DNA of 64,000 bases. It comes from Metopolophium dirhodum. Lineage: Eukaryota > Arthropoda > Insecta > Hemiptera > Aphididae. Positions 50,246 to 61,660 of the stretch are shown here, piece after piece. The stretch covers positions 24,180,001 through 24,244,000 of the forward strand of contig NC_083567.1 in NCBI RefSeq assembly GCF_019925205.1. The letters run 5' to 3'. The stretch's first letter is position 1; each line of letters starts with the position of its first letter. A model generated the notes under the pieces. It ran no database searches, was not told the origin of the DNA, and saw only the letters and a list, made by a program, of their open reading frames with translations. The translations under genes were made by a program, and so were the position numbers.

Positions 50246-52290
50246 ACTAGTGTTTTATATTTAGTTTTTAATGTTATGTAATAGACTCAATTACAACTCC
50301 TAATGTGACTATATCAAGATACTTTATTATTTGTAAATTAGTAGGTAATGCAGTTTTCTTAAAGCTATGTATAGATATTATATTATAAATAATTAATAAA
50401 TTATTTAAATATTTTTTCATTTGTTATTAGTATTATTACTAATATTACTACTAATATTATAATTTGTTGTATACATAGTATTATAAGGGTGTATGTACTC
50501 TAAAAAAAAGATAAAATTTAATTTATTTTCGTTTAATGTGTTAATAATTACCTACTCATGCATAGAACTGACTAATTCGAAAACAACATATTATTATGGC
50601 AGCAGCACTAAATTTTGGAAAAAAGTAAAATACTACGTTCCTACGTTTTTTCGCCACAAGCTTGTGGTTTAAGAAAATAGTTATTTCAAGTATGATTTAA
50701 TTTAATGTATTTTAATTTTTTTGTTCTAAGCTTGAATATTTTGTGATAAATAAATAATACTAATCTGATATAAAGGAGATAGCTTCCTGGTTTAATAATT
50801 TTGCACTTAGGTAATTTACTTTTTTTTTTAATGTAAGATAGATTTATTCAAGTGTGTTGATGGTATTAACTCAATTCTAAGATAATTCGATATTCTTGGA
50901 AAATATAATATGTTATGATAGAATATAGAATTTATAATTATTTATAGGTATCCATTAATCAGATCAAAATGTAGTGTTCAGAATAGAAAACCGTGATTCC
51001 TGAAAAAAGTGTATGGTGGAAATGTTGCTACTAAATTATTTACTAAGAGAAGAACGGTGTAAATCTGTAAAACCAAATAACCATTTTGAGGCTTTTCCTT
51101 GAGGTATCGAAATGTTCCAAACATAATGTATATGAATAAGACGAAGCATGTTGTAACTTCAACATTACTTATTGTCTGTTGATTATAAAGTAAAAATCGT
51201 TTTATAATTTATACAATAAATACGTGTATGTAGCATATGAAACAATAAATGTTCCGACATAGGTAAACTTTTGGCATTCAGCCAATATGTACTTATCGAA
51301 CTACCATTATGTGTATTACAAAATAATTTTATTTTAAATAATATATATGAGAAGCAAAATTATGCTATAAAGTCTAATAATTAAAGTGAAATTTTTTATA
51401 AAAATATAAAATTGTGAGTTTATATAGTTGTATTATACTTGGCTGGTCCTCAAAATAAAATACCTACTAATAAATTAATTAATACAACTATTTTTAATTG
51501 AATCGACAAAAATAAAAATGTAATAAATAAATACTTTAATATAGACTAAAATGTTATTCGTAGCTTACAACTACTGTTATCGAAGATGTGAAGTACAATA
51601 CTAAAAACATTTTATTTAATTAGGTACTATTATATTGTTGGTATCCAAGTATAAACAAAATGTTGATAGTTTGAAACTGATATTAATAATTGAACACAGA
51701 CAGATAAAAAAACATATTCGTTTTTTTCCGTTGTGCACAGATTTTGTTAAGACTCATATTAGAGAATACTAGTCTTGTTATAAATACTATAAAATCTTTA
51801 TAGAATACTTAAATACAATCTAAGTTTGACAAATGGCGCATTTAATAAATAATAGGTGTCTCATTGATTTGAAAATATAGTTATAACATTCACCTATTGT
51901 ATTATGACGTATATTATAGTATATGATATACGTATTTTTTAGTTCATAAAACAACCAATTTTCTTCAATTAAATCAGTAAATCCTTTTACGGATATAAAT
52001 AATTGAATACAACAACTGGGTGAACGACTTTATGCGTTACACACTTCAAATGCGTTTGATTTTGTGCCACTCTGCATAGTTTAAAACATTCGATAGGTTT
52101 TATTCTGATCGACGGGAAAAAATGTTTTTGTATTTATTTTTCAAACTTAACAAATAAGAAGCAATTGTTGAGTATAAGCCGATGAATGTTTTACATTGTT
52201 CCTGTCGAATGGCAGTGAACGCGTTCTCGAGCAAAGGAATAAGTAGTTGGCATTATTGTTCTGAATAAAAAAAAAAAAAATCAAATCGTG
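50246..52290. other. AT-rich DNA, nothing supported
   Basis: No gene, RNA or element was recognised. Confidence 0.5.
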
Positions 52291-54240
52291 TAGGATTTAG
52301 CAGAAATGGGAAAACATGGTTTAGCCACTTAATCATTATCGAGACACAAACAGCGAGAAAAAAAAACAAAACCGGAGAAAAACTATGACTGTACGAGAAA
52401 GTCGCCTGAAAGAAATTTATTTCGATACTGAAACCGTATTAGTGATTCGTAAACGTCTTGCGTGTTTCTGACGAAGAAATATATTCGAATCAAAACAGCT
52501 CTCAGTCAATCGTAGCAGATAAAAACCTCGAACAATCAAACGGCGCAGGGAGGGTTGAAAAATTGCCATTTCCGAGAGAACAACCACCCCACTTCACATC
52601 CGTAGGACGAATAGGCCTTAAGTATGAAGCCAAAATGTTCGTCATAAAAAAAAAAAAAAAAACATCTTCATTATCATAATCCTCGGATTGATGACCCGTG
52701 ACCTGCACAGATGACGCGTAATACGGTTATACGGCTATATAGTGATAGTTCCACATGACATCAGCCATTTGTACGATGCCGAAAAAATAGTTGTCGGAGT
52801 AAAAGTTACACGCGTCTAAGCGTCTTTTCTATAGTAGTACTTTGAATCGTAAACATTAAAAAATAAAATAATAATAATAATAATAATGAAAAAACTGCTC
52901 GGTAAGTAATTATTTTCGGGACTGCCGGAATAATAATTATTTAATTCCTCCTGCGGCAATGTGTGATGGCACAATGGAAACGGGAATAAAAAATATAATA
53001 ATACATTATGGAAATTAAACGCAGTCCTATTATTTAATGTCCACTCGTTTGACGTTATGTCCCGAGATGGACGTCTGAAAATATCGCGTGGCGTCGTTGG
53101 CGTATTTTTTTTTTTTTTTTTATCTGCTTATTAAATAATTATGTAATCGACGACCCTTTTGAGTGCTGGGCGTGTGCCGTCTGCCGTAACAATATAATAT
53201 CGTACGCATTAAACGGGCACCGGTAGATCGAAGATTGTGTACGAGGCCCTCGCGATTTTTACGGCTCGTAATGTCGCGGTAACGTCTACCACGGTTTAGT
53301 GGTAGTTACACAGTCATTAAGTTAATAACGCAATATTCCGGCGTATAATAATAATAATAATAATATAATATAATATAATATACTGAATATAGTCAACAAA
53401 CGAGTTTATGATGTACACTATTATACTAGAGGGGAGGGGGGGGCGTCTATATAATATGAACGACACTATATAATGTTATAGCACAATGCACTGCAATGAT
53501 ACACAATGATAATAATAATAAAAATAATAATAATAATAGTATTGTAATGACTCAATTACATTAGATCTGACCGAATCGATACGACGTGTTGTAAACAATT
53601 ACGACGCACGAACGGTACGGAATATTGCATTACTATTATGTTACCGCGCATATGCGTTTCGTTTAGTGGTATATTATACGCGGTATATGCATTTTATTTT
53701 ATTGCCTCGACGTCGACCACGATGACAGATGGCGCGTGTGTAGAGAGCTCTATTCGCGACCGAAACGTTTATAATTAATTTCTATTATATTTATTGACAG
53801 TTTTTTTTTTTATAAGATCGACATTTTTAAATAACTACCTACCCATACTTGTATGAAATATATATTAATTTTGGCGCACATTATAATATGTCATTTTTGC
53901 ACCTTTGGCGCTTCTGTCATACAGTGAAGTAGAACAGGTATATGGTAATAGGCTGGCGCTTATGTCCTGCTACATATCTGGGAGTAAATAATATGTAATT
54001 GTTGTACCTTTGGCGCTTATGTCATATAGCCGTTCGTTCGACATATTTTTACGTCAAATGACTCGCAGATCCTACGACTCCGCCGAACGTGTTGATGTGA
54101 TATCGTAAGCCGCGAGTAACATAGGTAAAATGAACGCATACGCATCATTGAAATCAAAAACAAAACGAAATGTTTTGCTTATATTTTTAGCGTTCGCATA
54201 CGCTCGATTTCGGTGTCGGTATTACAGACTAAAAAATAAG
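52291..54240. promoter_or_regulatory. CpG-rich tract with microsatellites, possible promoter region
   Basis: CpG-rich DNA alternates with (TAA)n repeats at 52868-52887, 53345-53381 and 53503-53538, A-runs near 52646-52661 and a G-rich run near 53430-53445. Competing frames lie on both strands at 52458-52708 and are not called. Any promoter could serve the minus-strand exon at 48905 or a plus-strand gene; the sequence does not say which. Confidence 0.25.
53880..54035 (+). repeat. Three imperfect repeats around TTTGGCGCTTATGTC
   Basis: GCACCTTTGGCGCTTCTGTC (about 53899), GGCTGGCGCTTATGTCCTGC (about 53951) and GTACCTTTGGCGCTTATGTC (about 54005) are spaced roughly 53 bases apart and share flanking sequence such as ATAATATGT.ATT. 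This looks like an old tandem array of about 53-base units. Confidence 0.55.
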
Positions 54241-54299
54241 TTTTTAAGTCAGTGTGATTTCATGTGATCGGCTTGAATCCGGTTGTAATATTATTACAG

Positions 54300-54398
54300 T
54301 ATTGTCCACGCTGAGCCTGATGACCGGCGAAGCATTGACCACGTGCGCGACCGACGGCGCTGTGGCCGGTTACTCAGCCAGGCCATCCATCAAAAGAG
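54300..54398 (+). other. Possible internal or first coding exon, unidentified
   Basis: An acceptor-like TAATATTATTACAG ends at 54299 and is followed by about 95 GC-rich bases. One frame reads LSTLSLMTGEALTTCATDGA, then AVAGYSARPSIKR, before composition returns to AT-rich. No consensus donor is obvious at its right end. The coding-like block could be one exon of a plus-strand gene; the family is not recognised. Confidence 0.25.
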
Positions 54399-54459
54399 TT
54401 ATATTTATCTTTATCTTGATAAATTCCATTTATGTCATCTTTATTTTCATCTAGTTAAT

Positions 54460-56636
54460 ATTTTGTCAAAATTATCTTATCTAGATAATTTTTTAACTAT
54501 CTATTCCCGACACATGGCCCTTTGTGAACGTGATTCGTCTCGTAATTATGTAAGCGATTTAGAGAATTTTAGAGCCACGACGAAATAACCTTTTTATTAG
54601 CAACTCCACGTATAGGCTTAAAAAATGTATGACCTTATGGAAATTAAAAAAATAACAAAATGTATTCTCAAATTTAAAAAAAAATATTACATGTCTAACT
54701 TTAACTGGCATTTTGATAAATTTATATCTCCAACGCACACAAACAGATGATAATTTAGCCGCATATTCTATACTAAATGTCTCAAGCAACATAATTTTTC
54801 ACAACATCAAAGCCTTTTTTTGAGTACTGTGTGTAAGTTACTTTATACCTAACACAAAGAAAACCAATGTAAAAAAAAAACAAATGGCGACGTGAAATAA
54901 ACAAGTTAATAGATTTATACTATCTTCAAAAATGATGAAAGTCGAGAAACCGCACTTCCGTTTTTTGTTTGTTTTTTTTTTTGTTTACAATAAGCGAAAT
55001 GCTCCAAAGAGTCCAGAAAAACATTATAGATATATAGGTATAAATGGTTCCCATTGGTTTTTAAAACTTCCGGTTATAATCAGCAAAAGGAACGACACAA
55101 ACAAAAACGCTCTGGTGAAAATTAGAACCACTTTTCGACGCAATAAAAATAAAAAAATACATCAAAGTTAATATATTATACTCGTTAGTTGGGTATACAG
55201 AAAAGTTTAAAGAACATTGTATACAATTTTCTTATTTAAAATAGACGGAAAGTCTTTTTACAAAACAGTGCATCAGCTTTTTAACATAATTTTCGGTGTG
55301 ATGAAAATATCACTTATACTTCCTTATAAGCGTCAGTAAAAATATAAAAAAAAGTATTTGACTAGATTGCAAAAAATTACGCATGGCTAAAAATTATTCA
55401 AATAATGTGTTTTTCAGGTGGAGAATGGGGGGCCCAGTTATGGTTGGATGTGTGCAGTGAGTTTCGGTCCTTAACAATAATAATTGTTGAACATTGTCGA
55501 CATAATAACATCCAAAGAATATTAGGGTAGCGTGTGATCACGTCACAAACAGAAAATTTCACTCGACTTACCGTAAAAAGCATGTTGATAATAGGTTGAG
55601 GAACCGAATTGTTAACTATGGCGAAAAGAATTCTAAGCATGTAGAAACGAAAAAGAAAATAGTAGTGCATGTAAAAAAAAAAACCTCTGGACAAAAATAT
55701 CACATATTTACCTTGCACAATATTATCTGCACATTATTTTTCACCCTTCAGTCGCGAAATGTATAGTAATATATTATATTATTATAACATCATATAGTAT
55801 TATTTTAATATTTTAATTTACGAAACAATACAAATATGAATATGAATAATGCAAATTAATTTGTAGAAGAAAAAATATAGTTTTCCATTTTCATTTATAC
55901 GGTGCTGCATTATAAAAGTTAAAAACTGAGCTAATTCGGTCAAATTACACATAATTGGTTTTTTTTTTTATGCATGTATGATAATAGTATAATATTTATT
56001 ATAGCAAATACAAATCACATAATTTCAACATCAAGAGAGATATCATGTTTTCTATTAGGCAGGTAGTAAATAATAATTATTAAAGTCATATTTTTCTACA
56101 TTTCTTCCATGATTTTTTTTTTTTTTATATATACGAGTAAGCCTTGATTTTGTATTATACTCAATTCAATATAAGTGCTTGCAAAGAAAACACAGACTGA
56201 AGTATCGTTCAAATATGTTTTTGCTATATCACATTTTAAGGGTTGCAGACGCGAAGGCATCAGTATACTCAAACAAAATCGTAAAGAATTTTATAAATAA
56301 CAAAAATAATATTCTTGTGTTATACGACTACTACAGGCTTAAGTGCCTCTCGAATATATTATACTTAAAAATATTTTATTGAAATATAAAGTTAATTAAA
56401 CAAATTGAAGTGCGGTATTTAATGATATTTAATACGACTAGACGATGTTCTGAGTCAAAACAAGAAAAGAGATTTTTATGATTATTTTACATTCTCTTAT
56501 TGACGTATTGTAGTAATATTATTGAAGTAAGGGAATCATACAAAGACACGTGTTAAGTTATGTTTAGGTAATTATGATATTGTTTATTATAATATCTTAT
56601 CTATGTTATCAAAAATGCTTTCACAATAATATTTAA
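54460..56636. other. AT-rich DNA, nothing supported
   Basis: Frames at 54559-54792, 54932-55171 and 55398-55718 are low-complexity or begin at non-ATG codons. A GTAAGT donor-like site on the minus strand near 55573 lacks a supporting exon. Confidence 0.45.
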
Positions 56637-56852
56637 GTGGCTCGGTGTGGTGCGGCGAGTGCATTCGAACCCCGTTCTGAGTGTACGCACTGGCCGGTTT
56701 CACTAGCGCCCGGATGGGTGACCACCCGGGATTTTTAGTGACAAATCCTTTCCACACATACACACACGTGATTAAAACTTACAGTACCCTCCCACATAGT
56801 ACGCCAGGCTAATGACTTCAGTTTTCGAAGCCTTAACCCCAGTAAAAAAATA
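56637..56852 (+). mobile_element. 5S-rRNA-headed SINE
   Basis: The element carries GGATGGGTGACCACCCGGG at 56712-56730, which matches the box C region of the 5S rRNA internal promoter. The part upstream (GTGGCTCGGTGTGGTGCGGC...) is diverged. It then has ATTTTTAGTGAC, a tail from CACACACGTG through ACAGTACCCTCCC to GGCTAATGAC (56807-56816) and TCGAAGCC (56825-56832), and a short A-rich end (56843-56850). It is about 215 bases, shorter than the tRNA-type SINE at 25716 because the middle region is absent. It is not a functional 5S gene, since the 5' half is not conserved. Confidence 0.7.
56760..56842 (+). repeat. SINE/LINE-type 3' tail, second copy
   Basis: It aligns along its length with the tail of the SINE at 25735-25820 (reverse strand), with most positions identical by eye. 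The similarity begins sharply at the ACACACACGTG block. Confidence 0.7.
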
Positions 56853-59699
56853 ATTTAAACTACTGTGTCTCTGAAACTGAGCTTAATATTATGGTAAGAC
56901 GTTTTGAACCCAATAACACTCAAGAATTCTTGTCTGATCAAAAGAGTACAAACTTTGTGGAATTCTGTATAGATAAATAAGTACCTATAATCATGTTCCT
57001 AGTATGGAACATGTTGATAATTATAAACAATCGATTATTTTGCTGTATTATACGCACAAATGGCGCACTTAAAGGAATGTGGGGTGGAGTCCAAGTCCAG
57101 AAGAGGTGCATCGCAGCATAGTAGGTACTCTGTTATTTTTATTTTACCAACTGATATTTATTTATTAATATTTATACGGGCAATATCCAATTTACAATAT
57201 ATAGAATAACGATAAAAATAATAGTATAGTATAATAATATTTGACTAAGAACACATTTTTAAATAATACAATATAAGTAGTACAATTAATACAAGGAATA
57301 AATGTAATATATTTTATTATAATAAGTATAAAAATAATATTAAAAAAAAATGAAAGATGTGTAATTATTTTTCTTGACACCCCCCCCACCCGAACCACAC
57401 ACACAAACTACAAATATTGGTAGCATAGTGATTAATTGTGTTTAGGCCATGTCGTATAATAGACATAATACTACGGGAAATTTTATGATGGGTAAAGTGT
57501 ATGAGGGTTATGCATGAGGTCATTAAGTCGACGAGGGACGCAACCTTTTAGAATAAAATAATATTATTATGAGTTGTAACATTGAAAAAATATCAACAAA
57601 TCATTTGTAAAATATATTATACAATTTGTAATTATATTATGGTACAAAATAATTTTTCCTTGTAATCCCATTTAAAAGTACGGCATACTTAATTTCTTTT
57701 ATATAACATATGTATAGTGAAAAATCATAATTTATTCACGATTTAATTATTGTACCTACATAAATAAATTATATAATAAAATCATTTCCACTCGATTAAA
57801 CAACGGAATGGCAATTTTTTCTTTCTTTCTATTAGATTTGAAAATTAAAACTTCTATTTACTTATTTTTAAATGCAATTAAAATAATACCGTAAACTTAA
57901 ATAGTCTTATATATGCTATATATATATTAGATAATAACTTTGGTATATTAATTTATGAGACATTTTTTTTATTATTATTACTTATCAATTACTATTATAA
58001 CAACATATATTATTATAATATTTTACCAAGTATGATTATTAATATTAATTTAATTAAACATAATATACCTACCTACATATATTTTAATACGCACAACACG
58101 TAAAACAAGTTTATAGATAATTATTCCATGTATAGATTACAACACATTTGTACGTTGCTAGTGGGGTTTCTAAATTCTTCTAGAACAAGTTCGATTAACA
58201 AAATATGTTTTACCAAGGCTTAGGCCGGTGTTACTTGTGGTTTTGTCAAAACAAGAGAAGCTTCAGAAAATCGTATGAGTATCTTCCAACCACAGCTAAT
58301 TTCTTAATTAAGTGTTTGTGCGAGTGCCTATATTTCACAGCGCATAAGTTGACGGTTAACTGCGCCGGGAACTATATAAGCCTGCAAACTCTTATGGTAT
58401 GGTACCATACGATATCGTTGTACAATCTCATATATTTTGTGTACGATTCAAGCAGGAGTTTTTGGTGACGAGTAAAACAACACCAATAATATTGTAGGTA
58501 CTTAGGGTTTCATATTTCACACGGCGGAAGTTAATAGTGCACTTCACGATATACATTATATTATTGTCTTTGGAGCTTCATAGTTTTCAAAATTGAATAG
58601 CAAATTCTAGTATAAAGGCACCGAAACAAAATACGACCCAAAGTTAAAATTAAAAAACGTCACAGAAAATTTTACTAAATACCTATGTACATTCTCAAGA
58701 ATTTAAATTAGATTTATAAACACATGCTGTATAGGTGTATCAGAACATATGAAAATGATGGCTAATATTAATTTGAAAATAAAGTAATTCGTTTGCACAG
58801 GTGATATAATATCATCGTTTTGAATAGAGACAAATAAATCAAATAATGTTTGGTTCAATACTGCAAAAAACTAACCTTTCATCATATTATTATAATAAAC
58901 ATGTGTAAATATTAACACAAAAATAAAACTATTATGCTTCGATAAAGTTTCAATTTTGTTTTTATGTTCAGACGCTGTAGTACTATAGGTCTGTTCCTAC
59001 CTAGGTGATTAACCCCAAATTGCTATTTTTAAATTGTATAATATCAACAACAATAATAATATTAGATTTTAAACAATTTAATTATAATAGTGTCTACGAT
59101 CAATGAAAATCAATAATATATAAAAACATACTCATACCTATAATGATTATTTTTTAATTATTCTCTAGTATTATTTTATTTGCTAACAAAAAAACAAAAT
59201 ATTTTTTTAATTTATTTGACATTATAAGTAATAACAAATAATAATAGGTACAAGTTATTAATAAAATCGGATTACTTATTCAAATTTATTTCTCATGTAT
59301 TGTATCTAGATCATAATTCGTATTATTTCTTATATTTTATAATATTATAATACCTCTTATTTTATATAAAAACTGAACTTGGAATGTCATCTCAAATAAA
59401 CCAAGAAACAATATAAATTTGAATAATTGAACAACTTCAAAACTTACTGCAAAATATAAACTTAAAAAAAAACTTTTTTTAATATTAAAGTTGTTGAGAA
59501 TTAAGTTATTGCACCATCAATGATAATTATTTAATGATAATTAAAATCATACCGTAACTTACAGTAGTTACATAAATTACAAATAATTGTTAATAAATAA
59601 TGTTATGTATGAATTATGGTAAATATACATTATATCTATCAAAATATCAAATATTAAGTAAACTAGTATTGAACATCAAATTATGTTTATGGTATATTA
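56853..59699. other. AT-rich DNA, nothing firmly supported
   Basis: At 58205-58468 an ATG-started frame of 87 codons (MFYQGLGRCYLWFCQNKRSF...) has more even composition than its surroundings but no recognised domain, splice site or homologue. A TATATAAG at 58373-58380 lies inside it. I do not call it a gene. Confidence 0.4.
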
Positions 59700-59804
59700 C
59701 AGGGGTGGCCAGTAATAAAAGAGTCGCGAGTTGCACAATATTATGATAAATAATATGGAGATCAGGAAAAGGAATAATACCTATTATTAAATTAATAAAA
59801 ATGT
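59700..59804. mobile_element. Possible single hAT-type end
   Basis: CAGGGGTGGCCAGTAATAAA followed by GAGTCGCGAG resembles the left end of hAT-family elements. No matching right end was found, and a LINE follows immediately. It is probably a relic. Confidence 0.25.
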
Positions 59805-61162
59805 TAAGACGTGATTTTGCCACCTCTGGTGTATTATATGTATGATTATTTTCCAGTATTCTTTGAAATCTACACTTCTAACATCGCCGAGATGAAATCT
59901 ATAAAGTGTATGTACTCTGATGATATAAGGACCGGTGGCACAAGCAGTTATCTCACTCTATTAGAAAACCATGCTGAGGTCATGAGGACTTTTCATGTCT
60001 TGACAGATACTTCACAAATTGGTACTTAACACTAAATAATATAAGTTTGTGGATAATGCTTTTAACATTAACAACAAGGAAGCTAAGAGAAACCTGTAGG
60101 TAAACATTGCACGTACATAGGTACCTATAGCGGCAAGACGCCCAGTTACCCAGGATTAAATAAGTTGGGTCATTATAACCTTCAAGCAACATGCTGAAGA
60201 GGTTAAGAACTAAATTAATACTAGAAATAATATAACAGGTAAACTGACTGATAACACACCACACCTCTGCTTCGACTCTTGTGTATAGTGCTGCTGAGTA
60301 CCACTGATCTAAGCTTGGAGTGCTCACTGTAAAAACTATATCGAGTTTATAAAACGATGCAAATTAAATCAACGACCTTGCAAGAAACTCAAATTCAGCG
60401 GTTACTAGTGCTTTAAAACATTGCGCCATCTGATATACGGGAAATAAAACATACCAACAGAATAATGAAAAACATTAAAAAAACAATCCACTTATACACG
60501 GCATACTTACCTATATTATCTGATACCAAGAATTTCCTATTTAAAATATTTAAGACGATGCACCTGGTTTGGGACCACAAAACTGGGAATGTTCACTAGT
60601 ATAGGAGATATTTGAAGAAATAATCCCGCGTTAAATTATCCATAAAACATGGCATGACAGAATTATTGGGATTTTGTATCACCTTCCAACAAATTAAAAA
60701 TATTAAAAAAATGAACTAACAAGTAGCACATTCTTCAAAACTTAAGCAGACGACAAGAAGTTACTTTAACCATAGCGAGAATCAGACATTTTTTTTCTGA
60801 TCCACGCATTTTTAATTACCTAGTACAAATCCAATACCCATATGCAATATACCAACAAGACTTAACCATCCAACACATCATCCAAGTCTGCCCAGATCTA
60901 CAAAACACTTGAAACACCCTATCAATAATAATAGACAAATTTTATGAAGCTCTAAACGCAGACAACTCTATAAAAATCTTAAACTTTCTTACAACAGTTA
61001 ATATTATAAACAACCTCAGACCAATTTGCTTACACGATTCATACATTTTAAAATGTTAAAATTTGTATACTTTAAATCAAATTCTTAATGTAACACACAA
61101 AATGTAATATGTACAAGGCTAAAAATCTGTTGTTGAAGCCTCTTTTATCTTTTCAAAAAAAA
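59805..61162 (+). mobile_element. Decayed Jockey-type LINE, 5'-truncated
   Basis: On the plus strand, pieces of an ORF2 appear in the expected order, broken by stops and frameshifts. LPPLVYY at about 59813 aligns with the reverse transcriptase segment before motif C. CMYSDDI (about 59909-59929) is the catalytic YxDD motif. INNKEAKRNL (about 60069) and ITFKQHAEEVKN (about 60175) follow, then a VYSAAEY block near 60280. A C-terminal remnant, LTIQHIIQVCP (about 60862), keeps the HX4C half of the zinc knuckle. The 3' end has GGCTAA (61117) ... GAAGCC (61135-61140) and an A-run (61155-61162). The endonuclease and first reverse transcriptase motifs are absent. Frames at 59811-60029 and 59980-60327 are parts or shadows of this element. 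It cannot be active. Confidence 0.75.
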
Positions 61163-61660
61163 TCACGTGTTTTAAGAAATACGGGCGTTTATACAAAATG
61201 CTGAATTTTTAAGAAATTAAATTTCCTCTTAGAGTCCCAGGATTCAATCTTCCCAGATCCCTCCAGTGAGCCACCCTAAATAATAAAAGATAAAATCAGG
61301 CACCAAAAAATTGGGGCCCGCGGTGAAATATATAGTTCCAAATGTAGAAGTATAGGTATGCAAACCATAAGACACGTTACAAAATTTCAACCAAACCTCA
61401 CTTTCAAGATACTCTAGAAAAATTAGAAGCGAGCAAGTGGTTTAAGGAATTGAAAATACGTCTTTGTTCATAGTCACAAAATATTTCATTTTCAACTATT
61501 TGTATTGTGTCAATGTGAATTATCATGTTATTGTTCATTTAATATTAATTGTATTATTTAGTTTATTTGATTGTCTATTGTTCATATGTTTCACTTTTAA
61601 TTTATGTTAAATAACATTATTTTGTCGATTAATAAAGCTATAGTATGCAAGAAAAAAAAA
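61163..61660 (+). mobile_element. 3' end of a retrotransposed sequence with poly(A)
   Basis: About 450 bases with more even composition end in AATAAA (61631-61636), then 15 bases and an A9 run (61652-61660). Signal plus A-run in this arrangement is the mark of reverse-transcribed RNA. The body (for example GGGGCCCGCGGTGAAATATA at 61313) has no open frame and may include debris of a second element. The source was not identified. Confidence 0.35.

Noticed and set aside
55398..55718. Minus-strand frame of 106 codons with an internal GTAAGT
   Set aside because: It begins at a GTG, is hydrophobic low complexity, and has no acceptor or recognised domain. A donor-like hexamer alone is weak evidence.
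56640..56740. A 5S rRNA gene
   Set aside because: Only the box C region matches; the 5' half is not 5S-like and the sequence continues into a SINE tail.
58205..58468. ATG-started frame of 87 codons
   Set aside because: There is no homologue, signal peptide, splice site or polyadenylation signal, and a TATA-like motif sits inside it. Kept only as a note in the region entry.
59980..60327. Minus-strand frame of 115 codons
   Set aside because: It is the antisense shadow of the plus-strand LINE, whose reverse transcriptase pieces read in order on the other strand.
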